Of a DNA stretch of 9,381 nucleotides, positions 1 through 6,210 are shown in pieces (the first letter of the stretch is position 1; the number at the start of each line of letters is the position of its first letter). The notes beneath the pieces are model-generated. The model saw only the letters and a program-made list of their open reading frames with translations. It was not told the DNA's origin and ran no database searches. The DNA lies in the NCBI GenBank assembly GCA_025925615.1, contig JAICLN010000150.1, positions 1 through 9,381 on the forward strand. The letters are read 5' to 3'. A program made the translations under genes and the position numbers. This stretch comes from Actinomycetospora sp. Lineage in GTDB: Bacteria; Actinomycetota; Actinomycetes; Mycobacteriales; Pseudonocardiaceae.

Positions 1-317
1 AGCACGAGGTGCTCGGCCGGACCGCGGACCTGGACGCGCTGCCCGTCGTCGTCGTGACCCGGGGCGCGGACGGGGCGACACTGCTGCGGTACGGACGCGA
101 GGTGGCGACGGCCGCGCCACCCGCCGTCGACGCCGTCGACGGGACCGCCGCGGGCGACGCCTTCACCGCCGCGCGCGCCCTCGGGCGCGCCGGGGGTCTC
201 GCCGACGGGGCCACGCTGCGGCGGGCGTGCGGCGTCGGTGCCCTGACGGCGACACGGGCGGGCGCGCAGCCGGCCCTGCCGACGCTCGACGAGCTCGACA
301 CGTTCCTGGAGGCCTGA
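1..317 (+). CDS. PfkB-family carbohydrate or nucleoside kinase, C-terminal part
   Basis: This is the C-terminal end of a ribokinase-like (PfkB) kinase. The frame is open from the window edge (first full codon at 3) to TGA at 315-317, so the start and N-terminal domain lie outside the window. The visible part carries the C-terminal PfkB signature, DGTAAGDAFTAA, where the family has D-T-x-G-A-G-D-x-F. The Asp of the GD pair is the expected catalytic base and the preceding small residues form the anion hole. Upstream, VVVVTRGADGATLL matches the strand and turn that contact ATP in this fold. Such enzymes move phosphate from ATP to a sugar or nucleoside in the cytoplasm. The gene directly downstream is a nucleoside hydrolase, so ribose or a nucleoside is a reasonable substrate, but the substrate-binding N-terminus is missing and I cannot choose between ribokinase, adenosine-type or other sugar kinases. 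The family call is firm and the substrate is inference. Confidence 0.85.
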   Translation, partial: HEVLGRTADLDALPVVVVTRGADGATLLRYGREVATAAPPAVDAVDGTAAGDAFTAARALGRAGGLADGATLRRACGVGALTATRAGAQPALPTLDELDTFLEA

Positions 318-321
318 CGAG

Positions 322-1281
322 ATGATCCCGCTCATCGTCGACACCGACCCCGGCGTCGACGACGCGTTCGCCCTCGCCGTCGCCGCGCTCGCCCCCGAGG
401 TGGATCTGCGGGCGGTGACCACCGTGCACGGGAACGTCGGCGTCGAGCAGACCACCGACAACGCCCGCCGGCTGCTCGGCACGTTCGGCCGCCCGGACGT
501 GCCGGTCGGCCGGGGCGCCGGAGTGCCGCTGGTGCATCTGCTCGAGCGGCGCTCCGACGGCGTCCACGGCGACGACGGGCTGGGCGGGCGGTCGCTCGAC
601 TTCGGCCCGCCGGTCGACGAGTCGCCGCTGCGCGCGGTGGCGCTGATGGCGTCCGTGCTCGAGGCGTCGGAGGAGCCGGTGACGATCGCCGCCATCGGCC
701 CGTTCACCAACGTCGCGACGCTGCTCTCGGCGCGTCCCGACCTCGAGGAGCGGATCGGGCGGTTCGTGCTCATGGGCGGGTCGATCGCCTTCGGCGGCAA
801 CGTGTCGGCGTCCGCGGAGTTCAACGTGTGGGGCGACCCGGAGGCCGCGCGCCGGGTGCTCGCCGGGTCGCGGGTCCCGACGACGATGGTCCCGCTCGAC
901 CTCACGATGCGGATCACGCTGACCGCCGACTGGCTGGACGACCTGGCGGCCACGGGCCCGGTCGGCGCGGCGCTCGCGTCGACCCGGGAGACCTACCTGG
1001 CCGCGTACTCCACGCGGTTCGGGCACGCCGCGATGGCGGTGCACGACGCCGTCGCGCTGCTCGAGGCGATCGTGCCCGGCACGGTCGCGACGACGCCGAT
1101 GCCGGTCGACGTGGACACCTCCAGCGGCCCCGGGCGCGGCGCGACGATCGGGGACCTGCGCGGCGCGGAGGCCCAGGCCGTGGACGGTGTGCGGCCGGTG
1201 GAGGTGGCGCTGGAGGCCGACGCGACGTCCGTGCGGGCCGAGCTGCGGCGCCGGCTCAGTGCGGGTGTCCCTCGACGATGA
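322..1281 (+). CDS. Nucleoside hydrolase (inosine-uridine preferring type)
   Basis: This 319-residue protein has the usual length and motifs of the calcium-dependent nucleoside hydrolase family, which cleaves the N-glycosidic bond of ribonucleosides to give ribose and a free base. The N-terminal DTDPGVDDA motif supplies the metal-binding Asp residues (D9, D13, D14). N38 lies in VHGNVG, and AIGPFTNVATLL, FVLMGG and PLDLTMRITLT follow in family order. N160, E166 and N168 (AEFNVWGDPEAA) match ribose-binding positions, and H241-D242 (HDAVALLEAI) is the C-terminal catalytic and metal-binding pair, so the enzyme should be active. The ATG at 322 is chosen because a GGAGG lies 9 nt upstream, inside the end of the kinase gene, and the two genes are 4 nt apart, indicating one transcript. 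The 3' end overlaps the convergent MFS gene by 26 bp. Base preference (purine, pyrimidine or both) cannot be told from the sequence. Confidence 0.93.
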   Translation: MIPLIVDTDPGVDDAFALAVAALAPEVDLRAVTTVHGNVGVEQTTDNARRLLGTFGRPDVPVGRGAGVPLVHLLERRSDGVHGDDGLGGRSLDFGPPVDESPLRAVALMASVLEASEEPVTIAAIGPFTNVATLLSARPDLEERIGRFVLMGGSIAFGGNVSASAEFNVWGDPEAARRVLAGSRVPTTMVPLDLTMRITLTADWLDDLAATGPVGAALASTRETYLAAYSTRFGHAAMAVHDAVALLEAIVPGTVATTPMPVDVDTSSGPGRGATIGDLRGAEAQAVDGVRPVEVALEADATSVRAELRRRLSAGVPRR

Positions 1282-2920
1282 CGCCGTCGCCGACGGCGCC
1301 CTCGTCCTCGGTGATGTTGGACCGCTGGGACGTGCGGCCGAGCGCGAACCCGGCGAGCACCGCCGCGACCAGGGCCGCCACGGCGCAGACGACGTAACCG
1401 ACGGAGTACGCGTCGCCGAGGGCGGTGAAGGCGATGTCGTGCAGCGGGTTGCCCGGAACGCTGACCTGCCCGAGCGGTCCGGACTCGATCGCGCCGGCCG
1501 CCGCGTGCGGCGCCTTGGCGACGAAGCCCGCCACCGCCGTGTCGATCGACGGATCCGCCTGGCGCTGCGCGGCGATCACCGACGCCGCCTGGCTCAGCGC
1601 GATCGCGCCGATGATCGCCGGGCCGAGCGTGAACCCGAAGTCCCGGAGCTGGCTCGTCGTCCCCGAGGCCATGCCGGCCAGGTGCGGGGGCACGGTGTTG
1701 ACGGCGACCGCCGTGACCCCCGAGAGGGCGAACGCGAAGCCGATCCCGACGAGGGCCAGCGGCGCGATCACCGGCGCGAGCGAGAGGTCGGAGACGGGGA
1801 GGAACGACATCCAGGCGTCGCCGATCGCGATCAGCAGGAATCCGGGGCCGAGGGCCCATCTCGGGTCGAGGGAGTCGATCACGCGCGACGTGAGCGGCAT
1901 CAGCACGAGCGCGAACCCCTGCAGGAGCACGAACGCCATCGCGGTCTCGAGGGGGCTGAAGTCCTGGATCGCGGAGAGCCGGATGCTGGTCGCGTAGGCG
2001 GTGCCGAGGAACGCGAACATCCCGAGCACGGTGACGATCGAGTTGACCGAGAACGCGCGGCTGGAGAACAGGTCGAGGCGCAGCAACGGCGCTGTGGAGC
2101 GTCGCTCGGCGACCAGGAACAGCACGAAGAACACCGCGGCGACGACGAACGCGCCGATGATGGTCCCGTCGGAGAACCCGGTCGTGGAGCCCTGGATCAC
2201 CGCGAAGAGCAGGGCGAACAGCGCGACCGCGATCGTCACCTGTCCACCCCAGTCCAGCGACCGACCCTCGGGCGACGACGAGTTCGCGGCGGCGGTGCCG
2301 ATGAGCGCACTGGCCAGGGCCAGGATCCCCACCGCCACGAACGCCCAGCGCCAGCTGGCCTCGGCGCTGCCACCCCACGGCAGCTGGGTGACCAGCCCGC
2401 CGAGCAACGGGGAGACGAACCCGCCCGAGGACAGCCCCGCCGCCCAGATCGCGATGCCCTTCGCGCGGCTGCGGACGTCGTGGGTGCCGGCGGCGACCAT
2501 CGCGAGCGTCGTCGGGAACAGCACGGCCGCCCCGATGCCGGCCAGCGCCTGTCCCGTCCAGAGCACCGCGATCGAGGCGCCGTTCGACCCGGCCGCGGCC
2601 GGGGTGAGCACGGACAGCGCCTCCCCGACCGCCATGAGGAGGCTGCCGCCGATCAGCAGCCGCTTGCGGCCGAACAGGTCGCCGAGGACCCCCGAGGTCA
2701 GCTCGAGCAGGGTGATCGGGACGAGGAACGCGTCGGAGATCCAGGTCAGCTGCGACGACGTGGTGTGCAGGTCCTGCTGGAACAGGCCGTTGAGCACGGC
2801 CGGGATGGCCAGCCCGACCTGCGCCACGAGGACGGCGAACGTCGTCGCCACCTGCGTGCCCAGGGTGAGGGTCGGGGTGTGGACGGCGGCTCGGGTGCGC
2901 ACGTCGGCGGGCGCGGTCAT
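1256..2920 (-). CDS. MFS drug-type exporter, DHA2 family (14 transmembrane helices)
   Basis: This 554-residue integral membrane protein has the length and motif pattern of DHA2 (EmrB/QacA-like) proton-driven exporters. Motif A between helices 2 and 3 is GVLGDLFGRK (residues 77-86). TGQALAGIGAAVLFPTTLA follows near 122-140, then a motif C-like GGFVSPLLGG around 166-175, with Ser where Gly usually precedes Pro, and WRWAF near 190. Hydrophobic segments run throughout. A long polar loop of roughly 55 residues precedes the last helix, as is common in 14-helix members, and the tail is acidic and hydrophilic. The ATG at 2920 is chosen over the longer open frame to 3112 because a GAGGGGG lies 7 nt upstream, and the extra 64 residues would be an Arg-rich, non-membrane stretch. 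Substrate is unknown; toxic organic compounds or antibiotics are typical. No regulator gene lies beside it. The upstream gene is co-directional across 167 bp, so it may have its own promoter. Confidence 0.92.
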   Translation of the reverse strand: MTAPADVRTRAAVHTPTLTLGTQVATTFAVLVAQVGLAIPAVLNGLFQQDLHTTSSQLTWISDAFLVPITLLELTSGVLGDLFGRKRLLIGGSLLMAVGEALSVLTPAAAGSNGASIAVLWTGQALAGIGAAVLFPTTLAMVAAGTHDVRSRAKGIAIWAAGLSSGGFVSPLLGGLVTQLPWGGSAEASWRWAFVAVGILALASALIGTAAANSSSPEGRSLDWGGQVTIAVALFALLFAVIQGSTTGFSDGTIIGAFVVAAVFFVLFLVAERRSTAPLLRLDLFSSRAFSVNSIVTVLGMFAFLGTAYATSIRLSAIQDFSPLETAMAFVLLQGFALVLMPLTSRVIDSLDPRWALGPGFLLIAIGDAWMSFLPVSDLSLAPVIAPLALVGIGFAFALSGVTAVAVNTVPPHLAGMASGTTSQLRDFGFTLGPAIIGAIALSQAASVIAAQRQADPSIDTAVAGFVAKAPHAAAGAIESGPLGQVSVPGNPLHDIAFTALGDAYSVGYVVCAVAALVAAVLAGFALGRTSQRSNITEDEGAVGDGVIVEGHPH

Positions 2921-3087
2921 GGACGGACCCCCTCGGTCTCGCGAGGACGCTCCGCGCCGGTCCCGGCGCCGAGCGTGACGAGTGTCATGACCGAGGAGCT
3001 CCGGTCCCAGGTCCCTTCCGGTCAGCGGAAGACATGTTCGTGAGGATTCCTGATCGTGACGCTGGTGGAGGACCTGGCGGCGGGGAG
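2921..3087 (-). other. Intergenic region upstream of the MFS exporter gene
   Basis: These 167 bp separate the stop of the THUMP-like methyltransferase gene from the MFS start and are the likely place for an exporter promoter. I see no convincing -35/-10 pair. Two small symmetric elements are present: a hairpin at 2954-2969 (GCGCCGG and CCGGCGC around 2 nt) in the probable leader, and the 8-bp palindrome GTCATGAC at 2984-2991. The second could be a half-turn operator core but is too short to call. Confidence 0.35.
2928..2934 (-). promoter_or_regulatory. Ribosome-binding site of the MFS exporter gene
   Basis: On the minus strand this reads GAGGGGG, 7 nt before the ATG at 2920. It is the only good Shine-Dalgarno match near the candidate starts and decides the start in favour of the 554-residue protein. 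Confidence 0.7.
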
Positions 3088-4299
3088 CTACGCGGTCGCG
3101 GCGGGCTCGCACACGTAGGCCTGCGCGCCCCGCCCGACCCGGGCGAGCACGACGGTGGCCGCGTGCGGGCCGGCGAGCCTGAGCCGGGGGCGGAGGCGGT
3201 CGGGCTCGACGTCGAGGCCGCGGACGAGGATCTCGACGCGGCCGACCTCACGTGCGGCGAGGGTCCGGCGCAGGGTCTTCTCGCTGTACGGACCGTGCTC
3301 GAGGACGCGGAAGGCCCGCCCGGTGCCGGGCGGGTGGTCCCCGGTCAGGTAGGCGAGGTGCGGGTCGAGCTGGCCGAGGCCGTGGCGGGCCGCGTAGTGG
3401 CGAACCAGCCCGGCGCGGACGACGGCGCCGTCGGGGTCGACGAGCCACGGGCCGACCTCGCGGGTGGGGCAGGTGTCGTCGTCGGCGTCGGTGACCTCGT
3501 ATCCGGCGCCGTCGGTGCGCAGGACGGTGGCGCGGCGTCGGGGCCCGTCCGATGCGACGAGGCCGGCCGACCACAGGGCCGCCTCGCGGACGCGCCCGTC
3601 GAGCGAGACGAGCTCGACCTCGCGGGCCCAGGGGACGAGGGCGAAGTCGAGCCCGGGTGCGGTGGAGACGACCAGGTCGGTGTCAGCGGTGTCGCATCGC
3701 AGACGTTCAGTGTCCGGAAATCCACATTCACGAGCGGCCGCCAGGACGTCCAGTGGCGGAGTCATCTCGTCCGGTCGTCGGACCCGACGCCCGTTCTCGG
3801 TCCGCCGCGCCGGGTCGGCCACCAGTACCGCGCCGGGCCGGACGGCGGGGGCGAGCGCGTCGGCCCGCACCAACCCCGCCTCCGGCACGTTCGCGCGCGC
3901 CATGGCCAGTCGGACCGGGTCGAGGTCGGCGCCGATCACGCGCTCCAGCACCGACGACAACACCGCCGTCTCCACGCCGACCGAGCAGGTCACGTCGGCC
4001 ACCACGCGGTCCGCCGCCACGGCCGCCAACCGCTGGGCCCGATGCCGCGCGACCGGGAGCGCCGTCGCCTGCTCGAGCGCGTCGGCGGTCCAGAGCCAGC
4101 CGTCGGGGAACCGCCCGGCGGCGCGGGCCCGCAACAGCGCCGTCTCCATCAGCGCCGCCGCGTGCTCGTCGCCGACCAGCCGCCGGGCCGCAGCGACGTC
4201 GCGGAGCCGGTCACCCGTCGTCGTGAACGCCTCGAGCGCCGCCGCCCCGGCACCCGACGTCAGGAACCCGACGTCGGGAACCGAGAACGCGAACGCCAC
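3088..4299 (-). CDS. Class I SAM-dependent methyltransferase with THUMP-like C-terminal region
   Basis: The product is 403 residues and resembles the actinobacterial family of Rossmann-fold methyltransferases that end in a THUMP-like domain. The N-terminal 95 residues are helical. The SAM-binding loop is DVTCSVGVETAVLS (102-115), GADLDPVRLAMA (123-134) carries the acidic residue expected to bind the SAM ribose, and DPARRTENGRR (162-172) sits where methyltransferases have their (N/D)PP(Y/F)-type motif. VVSTAPGLDFAL (210-221) and the C-terminal EHGPYSEKTLRRTL to EILVRGLDVEP region complete the pattern. THUMP-like domains suggest an RNA substrate, but the real substrate is unknown. The GTG at 4299 is chosen because GGAGGGG lies just upstream; the open frame reaches a GTG at 4332, but that start lies inside a repeat copy and lacks a ribosome-binding site. 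Residues about 191-207 are encoded by the second, inverted copy of that repeat, and its codons (TGT, GGA, TTT, GAA, CGT) are less GC-rich than their surroundings, suggesting an in-frame insertion. Confidence 0.82.
   Translation of the reverse strand: MAFAFSVPDVGFLTSGAGAAALEAFTTTGDRLRDVAAARRLVGDEHAAALMETALLRARAAGRFPDGWLWTADALEQATALPVARHRAQRLAAVAADRVVADVTCSVGVETAVLSSVLERVIGADLDPVRLAMARANVPEAGLVRADALAPAVRPGAVLVADPARRTENGRRVRRPDEMTPPLDVLAAARECGFPDTERLRCDTADTDLVVSTAPGLDFALVPWAREVELVSLDGRVREAALWSAGLVASDGPRRRATVLRTDGAGYEVTDADDDTCPTREVGPWLVDPDGAVVRAGLVRHYAARHGLGQLDPHLAYLTGDHPPGTGRAFRVLEHGPYSEKTLRRTLAAREVGRVEILVRGLDVEPDRLRPRLRLAGPHAATVVLARVGRGAQAYVCEPAATA
3680..3727 (-). repeat. Short dispersed repeat, copy A, inside the methyltransferase coding sequence
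   Basis: The core at 3680-3716, read on the minus strand, matches the plus strand of 4326-4362 over 37 positions with a single difference (G here, C there at position 9). It begins CGGACACT and ends CACCGCTGACAC. An outer block, ATGTGG, is kept at the same 5-nt distance in both copies and extends the alignment to 48 bp. The 48 bp equal 16 codons and are read in frame; the core encodes PDTERLRCDTADT (residues 195-207). This copy lies between the DPARR motif and the APGLD segment of the enzyme. The composition is visibly less GC-rich than the neighbouring coding sequence. Repeat status rests only on the two copies in this window. Confidence 0.85.
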
Positions 4300-4303
4300 C
4301 TGG

Positions 4304-4310
4304 CCCCTCC
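4304..4310 (-). promoter_or_regulatory. Ribosome-binding site of the THUMP-like methyltransferase gene
   Basis: On the minus strand this reads GGAGGGG, with 4 nt to the GTG at 4299 (6 nt from the GGAGG core). It lies just outside repeat copy B and selects the 403-residue start over the longer frame starting at 4332. Confidence 0.7.
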
Positions 4311-4314
4311 GACG

Positions 4315-4362
4315 ATGTGGCGATACGGACACTCAACGTCTGCGATGCGACACCGCTGACAC
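4315..4362 (+). repeat. Short dispersed repeat, copy B, upstream of the methyltransferase gene
   Basis: This is the inverted partner of copy A. The 37-bp core is 4326-4362 and the outer ATGTGG block is 4315-4320. It fills most of the 74-bp gap between the stop of the preceding methyltransferase gene (4374-4376) and the ribosome-binding site of the THUMP-like methyltransferase (4304-4310). The unit contains the pentamer GACAC three times in direct orientation (4328-4332, 4349-4353, 4358-4362), and TGCGA twice in tandem (4341-4350). It is not a strong hairpin by itself, so it is more like an insertion unit or protein-binding site than a terminator. Transcripts spanning both copies could pair over about 37 bp. 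Confidence 0.85.
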
Positions 4363-4373
4363 GGAACCCGCCC

Positions 4374-5318
4374 CTACAACGACACCGGCGGCGCCGGACG
4401 CACCCCGGTGACCAGCGCGTTGTAGAACAACGCTCGCGGGACGACCCGCGACGCGACGTGCTCGTCGAACCACGAGAGCCGCTGCCAGCCGCGGTAGGCG
4501 AACATCGCCCACGGGAAGCCGAGCTTCTCCGAGGGCACCGCCGCCTCGAAGGTCCGCACCGGCCAGCCGAACAGTGCCGCGGTGAGCTCCTCGGTCACGC
4601 AGCGCACGTCGACCGCACCCGCCGCGAGCGCGAACCGCTCCAGGCGCACCGGGTCGAACGTGTGCTGGTCGACGACCGCCTCGAGCGCCGCCGCCCGCGA
4701 CGACTCGTCCAGCTCGGCCTGCGGGCGCCGCCAGGACCGCAGCGGTCCGAGCTTCGTCAGGTTGGTCGTCGCCCACCACGTCGCCTGGCCGAGCTTGCGG
4801 GCGTACCAGTCGCCCACCGTCGTCGGCTCCCCCGCGAACACGAACCGCCCACCGGGCTTGAGCACCCGGAGGATCTCGCGGAAGGCCTGGTCCAGGTCGG
4901 GAATGTGGTGCAGGACGGCGTGGCCCACCACCAGGTCCACCGACGCGTCGGGCACCGGGATGGTCTCGGCGTCGGCGACCCGGCCCTCGACGTCGAGACC
5001 CAGGCCCTCGGCGTTGCGCACCGCCACCTCGACCATGCCTGGCGAGAGGTCGGTGACCGTCCCCTTCTTCGCGATGCCGCCCTGCATGAGGTTGAGCAGG
5101 AAGAACCCGGTGCCGCAGCCCAGCTCGAGGGCGTGCTCGAAGGGGCCGGCGTCGCCGGCGACCGCCCGGAAGCGGTCGACGGCGAAGGTGATGCAGCGCT
5201 CGTCGTACGAGATCGACCACTTCTCGTCGTACGTGCCCGCCTCCCAGTCGTGGTAGAGCACGTTGGCGAGCTTGGGGTCGTCAAAGGCGGCCTCGACCTC
5301 GGCCTGCGTCGGCGCCAT
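4374..5318 (-). CDS. Class I SAM-dependent methyltransferase, substrate unknown
   Basis: This is a 314-residue cytoplasmic methyltransferase of the UbiE/MenG-like methyltransferase type. Motif I is LELGCGTGFF (64-73), the acidic post-I motif is DLSPGMVEVA (90-99), DLVVGHAVLHHI follows at 128-139, and RVLKPGGRFVFAGEP (151-165) is the conserved strand and turn after the substrate pocket. The N-terminal stretch YHDWEAGTYDEKWSISYDER (22-41) and the long C-terminal region after 165 are family-specific and probably form the substrate cap. The ATG at 5318 lies 2 nt after the TGA of the hydratase gene; with only a weak ribosome-binding site (GGGGCG) upstream, translation is probably coupled to the hydratase. 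The open frame continues upstream to 5756, but that part overlaps the hydratase in another frame and is spurious. Pairing with a crotonase suggests an acyl or lipid-related small molecule, which is inference. Confidence 0.87.
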   Translation of the reverse strand: MAPTQAEVEAAFDDPKLANVLYHDWEAGTYDEKWSISYDERCITFAVDRFRAVAGDAGPFEHALELGCGTGFFLLNLMQGGIAKKGTVTDLSPGMVEVAVRNAEGLGLDVEGRVADAETIPVPDASVDLVVGHAVLHHIPDLDQAFREILRVLKPGGRFVFAGEPTTVGDWYARKLGQATWWATTNLTKLGPLRSWRRPQAELDESSRAAALEAVVDQHTFDPVRLERFALAAGAVDVRCVTEELTAALFGWPVRTFEAAVPSEKLGFPWAMFAYRGWQRLSWFDEHVASRVVPRALFYNALVTGVRPAPPVSL

Positions 5319-5320
5319 GC

Positions 5321-6100
5321 TCAGCGCCCCAGGAACTGGGCCTTGCCGGGCCCGTTCTCGACGAAGCTGCGCATGCCGATCACCTGGTCCTCGGTGCCGA
5401 AGAGCGCCGCGAAGACCTCGGACTCGAAGTCCAGGCCGTCGCGCAGGTCCATGCCCAGGCCGCGGTCGACGGCGTTCTTGGCCGCGGCGAGCGCCCGCGT
5501 GGGGCCGTTGGCGAACTGCTCGGCCCAGGCCCGCGCCCGCGTGTAGACCTCGTCCGGCGGCACGATCTCGTCGAGGATCCCCAGCTCCAGGGCCTCGGGG
5601 GCCTTGACGAAGCGGCCGCTGAAGATCAGGTCCTTGGCCTTCGCCGGGCCGATGAGCCGCGCGAGGCGCTGGGTGCCGCCGCCGCCCGGGATGATGCCGA
5701 GCAGGATCTCGGGGAGCCCGACGGTGGCGTTGTCGCCGGCGATCCGGCGGTCGCACGAGAGCGCGATCTCGAAGCCGCCGCCGAGGGCGTAGCCGGTCAG
5801 CGCGCAGACGGTCGGCTTCGGGATCTCCGAGACGGCGCCGAAGCCGTGGGAGAGCTCCCGGGAGCGCTCCGCCATCTGGGCGTAGGTGAGGTCGGCCATC
5901 TCCTTGACGTCGGCCCCGGCCGCGAGCACCTTCTCGCCGCCGTAGACGACGACCGCACGCACGTCCTCGCGCCGCGCCGCCTCGGACGCGACCTCCGCCA
6001 GCTCGACGTTGACCTGCCGGTTCACCGCGTTCATCGGCGGGCGGTCCAGGCGGATGGTCCCGACGCCGCCGTCGACCTCGAGGCGCACGAACTCCGTCAC
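5321..6100 (-). CDS. Enoyl-CoA hydratase (crotonase family)
   Basis: This 259-residue protein is a full-length crotonase. It should add water across the double bond of trans-2-enoyl-CoA in fatty-acid beta-oxidation or related acyl-CoA breakdown. The first oxyanion-hole segment is AAGADVKEMA (60-69) and the second is GYALGGGFEIALSCD (103-117). E111 in GGGFE and E131 in LPEILLGIIPGGGGTQRL correspond to the two catalytic glutamates of true hydratases, so a hydratase role is more likely than an isomerase or thioesterase role. The closest named relatives I recall are mycobacterial EchA8-like proteins, an impression and not a search result. The GTG start at 6100 has GAAGGAG 7 nt upstream (6108-6114). 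The gene is followed after 2 nt by the methyltransferase gene. A large symmetric hairpin (6123-6202) stands just upstream of the ribosome-binding site and could affect expression. Confidence 0.94.
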   Translation of the reverse strand: MTEFVRLEVDGGVGTIRLDRPPMNAVNRQVNVELAEVASEAARREDVRAVVVYGGEKVLAAGADVKEMADLTYAQMAERSRELSHGFGAVSEIPKPTVCALTGYALGGGFEIALSCDRRIAGDNATVGLPEILLGIIPGGGGTQRLARLIGPAKAKDLIFSGRFVKAPEALELGILDEIVPPDEVYTRARAWAEQFANGPTRALAAAKNAVDRGLGMDLRDGLDFESEVFAALFGTEDQVIGMRSFVENGPGKAQFLGR

Positions 6101-6122
6101 GTTCAGTCTCCTTCGTCGACGT

Positions 6123-6202
6123 GTGCGTGTCCTATCGGCGTGCTGATCTTACTTCCGTGTCCAGGCACGGCAGTATGCCCAGCACACCGATAGGGCGCGC
6201 AC
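6123..6202. repeat. 80-nt symmetric imperfect palindrome (long hairpin) upstream of the hydratase gene
   Basis: The whole 80 nt folds on itself with equal arms. The outer stem pairs 6123-6145 with 6180-6202 (20 of 23 Watson-Crick pairs). A 4/4 internal loop follows, then TACT with AGTA (6150-6153, 6172-6175), a 1/1 mismatch, CCGTG with CACGG (6155-6159, 6166-6170), and a 6-nt loop. In plus-strand RNA two of the three outer mismatches become G-U pairs; in minus-strand RNA one does. It begins 8 nt after the ABC gene stop and ends 8 nt before the hydratase ribosome-binding site. No U tract follows on either strand, so a classic terminator is unlikely. A REP- or MITE-like palindromic element, a leader RNA structure or a processing site are alternatives. 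Confidence 0.75.
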
Positions 6203-6210
6203 GAGCGCAG

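Noticed and set aside
2984..2991. GTCATGAC palindrome as an operator for the MFS exporter gene.
   Set aside because: Eight bases is too short to call, no regulator gene is nearby, and no second half-site pair is evident.
3018..3060. Possible third copy of the repeat near GGTCAGCGG at 3018-3026.
   Set aside because: Only about 8 bp match the repeat end and the remainder does not align, so chance is enough.
4300..4332. Start of the THUMP-like methyltransferase at the GTG at 4332.
   Set aside because: It lies inside repeat copy B, has no ribosome-binding site, and adds only MSVSPHRRRGQ. The GTG at 4299 has GGAGGGG at the right distance.
5319..5756. N-terminal extension of the methyltransferase, or a hydratase-methyltransferase fusion.
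   Set aside because: The extra sequence is the hydratase gene read in a different frame and is Arg/Pro-rich. The hydratase has its own complete frame ending in a TGA 2 nt before the methyltransferase ATG.
6146..6179. Minus-strand TAAGAT in the hairpin as a -10 box for the hydratase gene.
   Set aside because: No acceptable -35 hexamer lies 16-18 bp upstream, and the hexamer is part of the hairpin arm and internal loop, so a promoter call would be guesswork.
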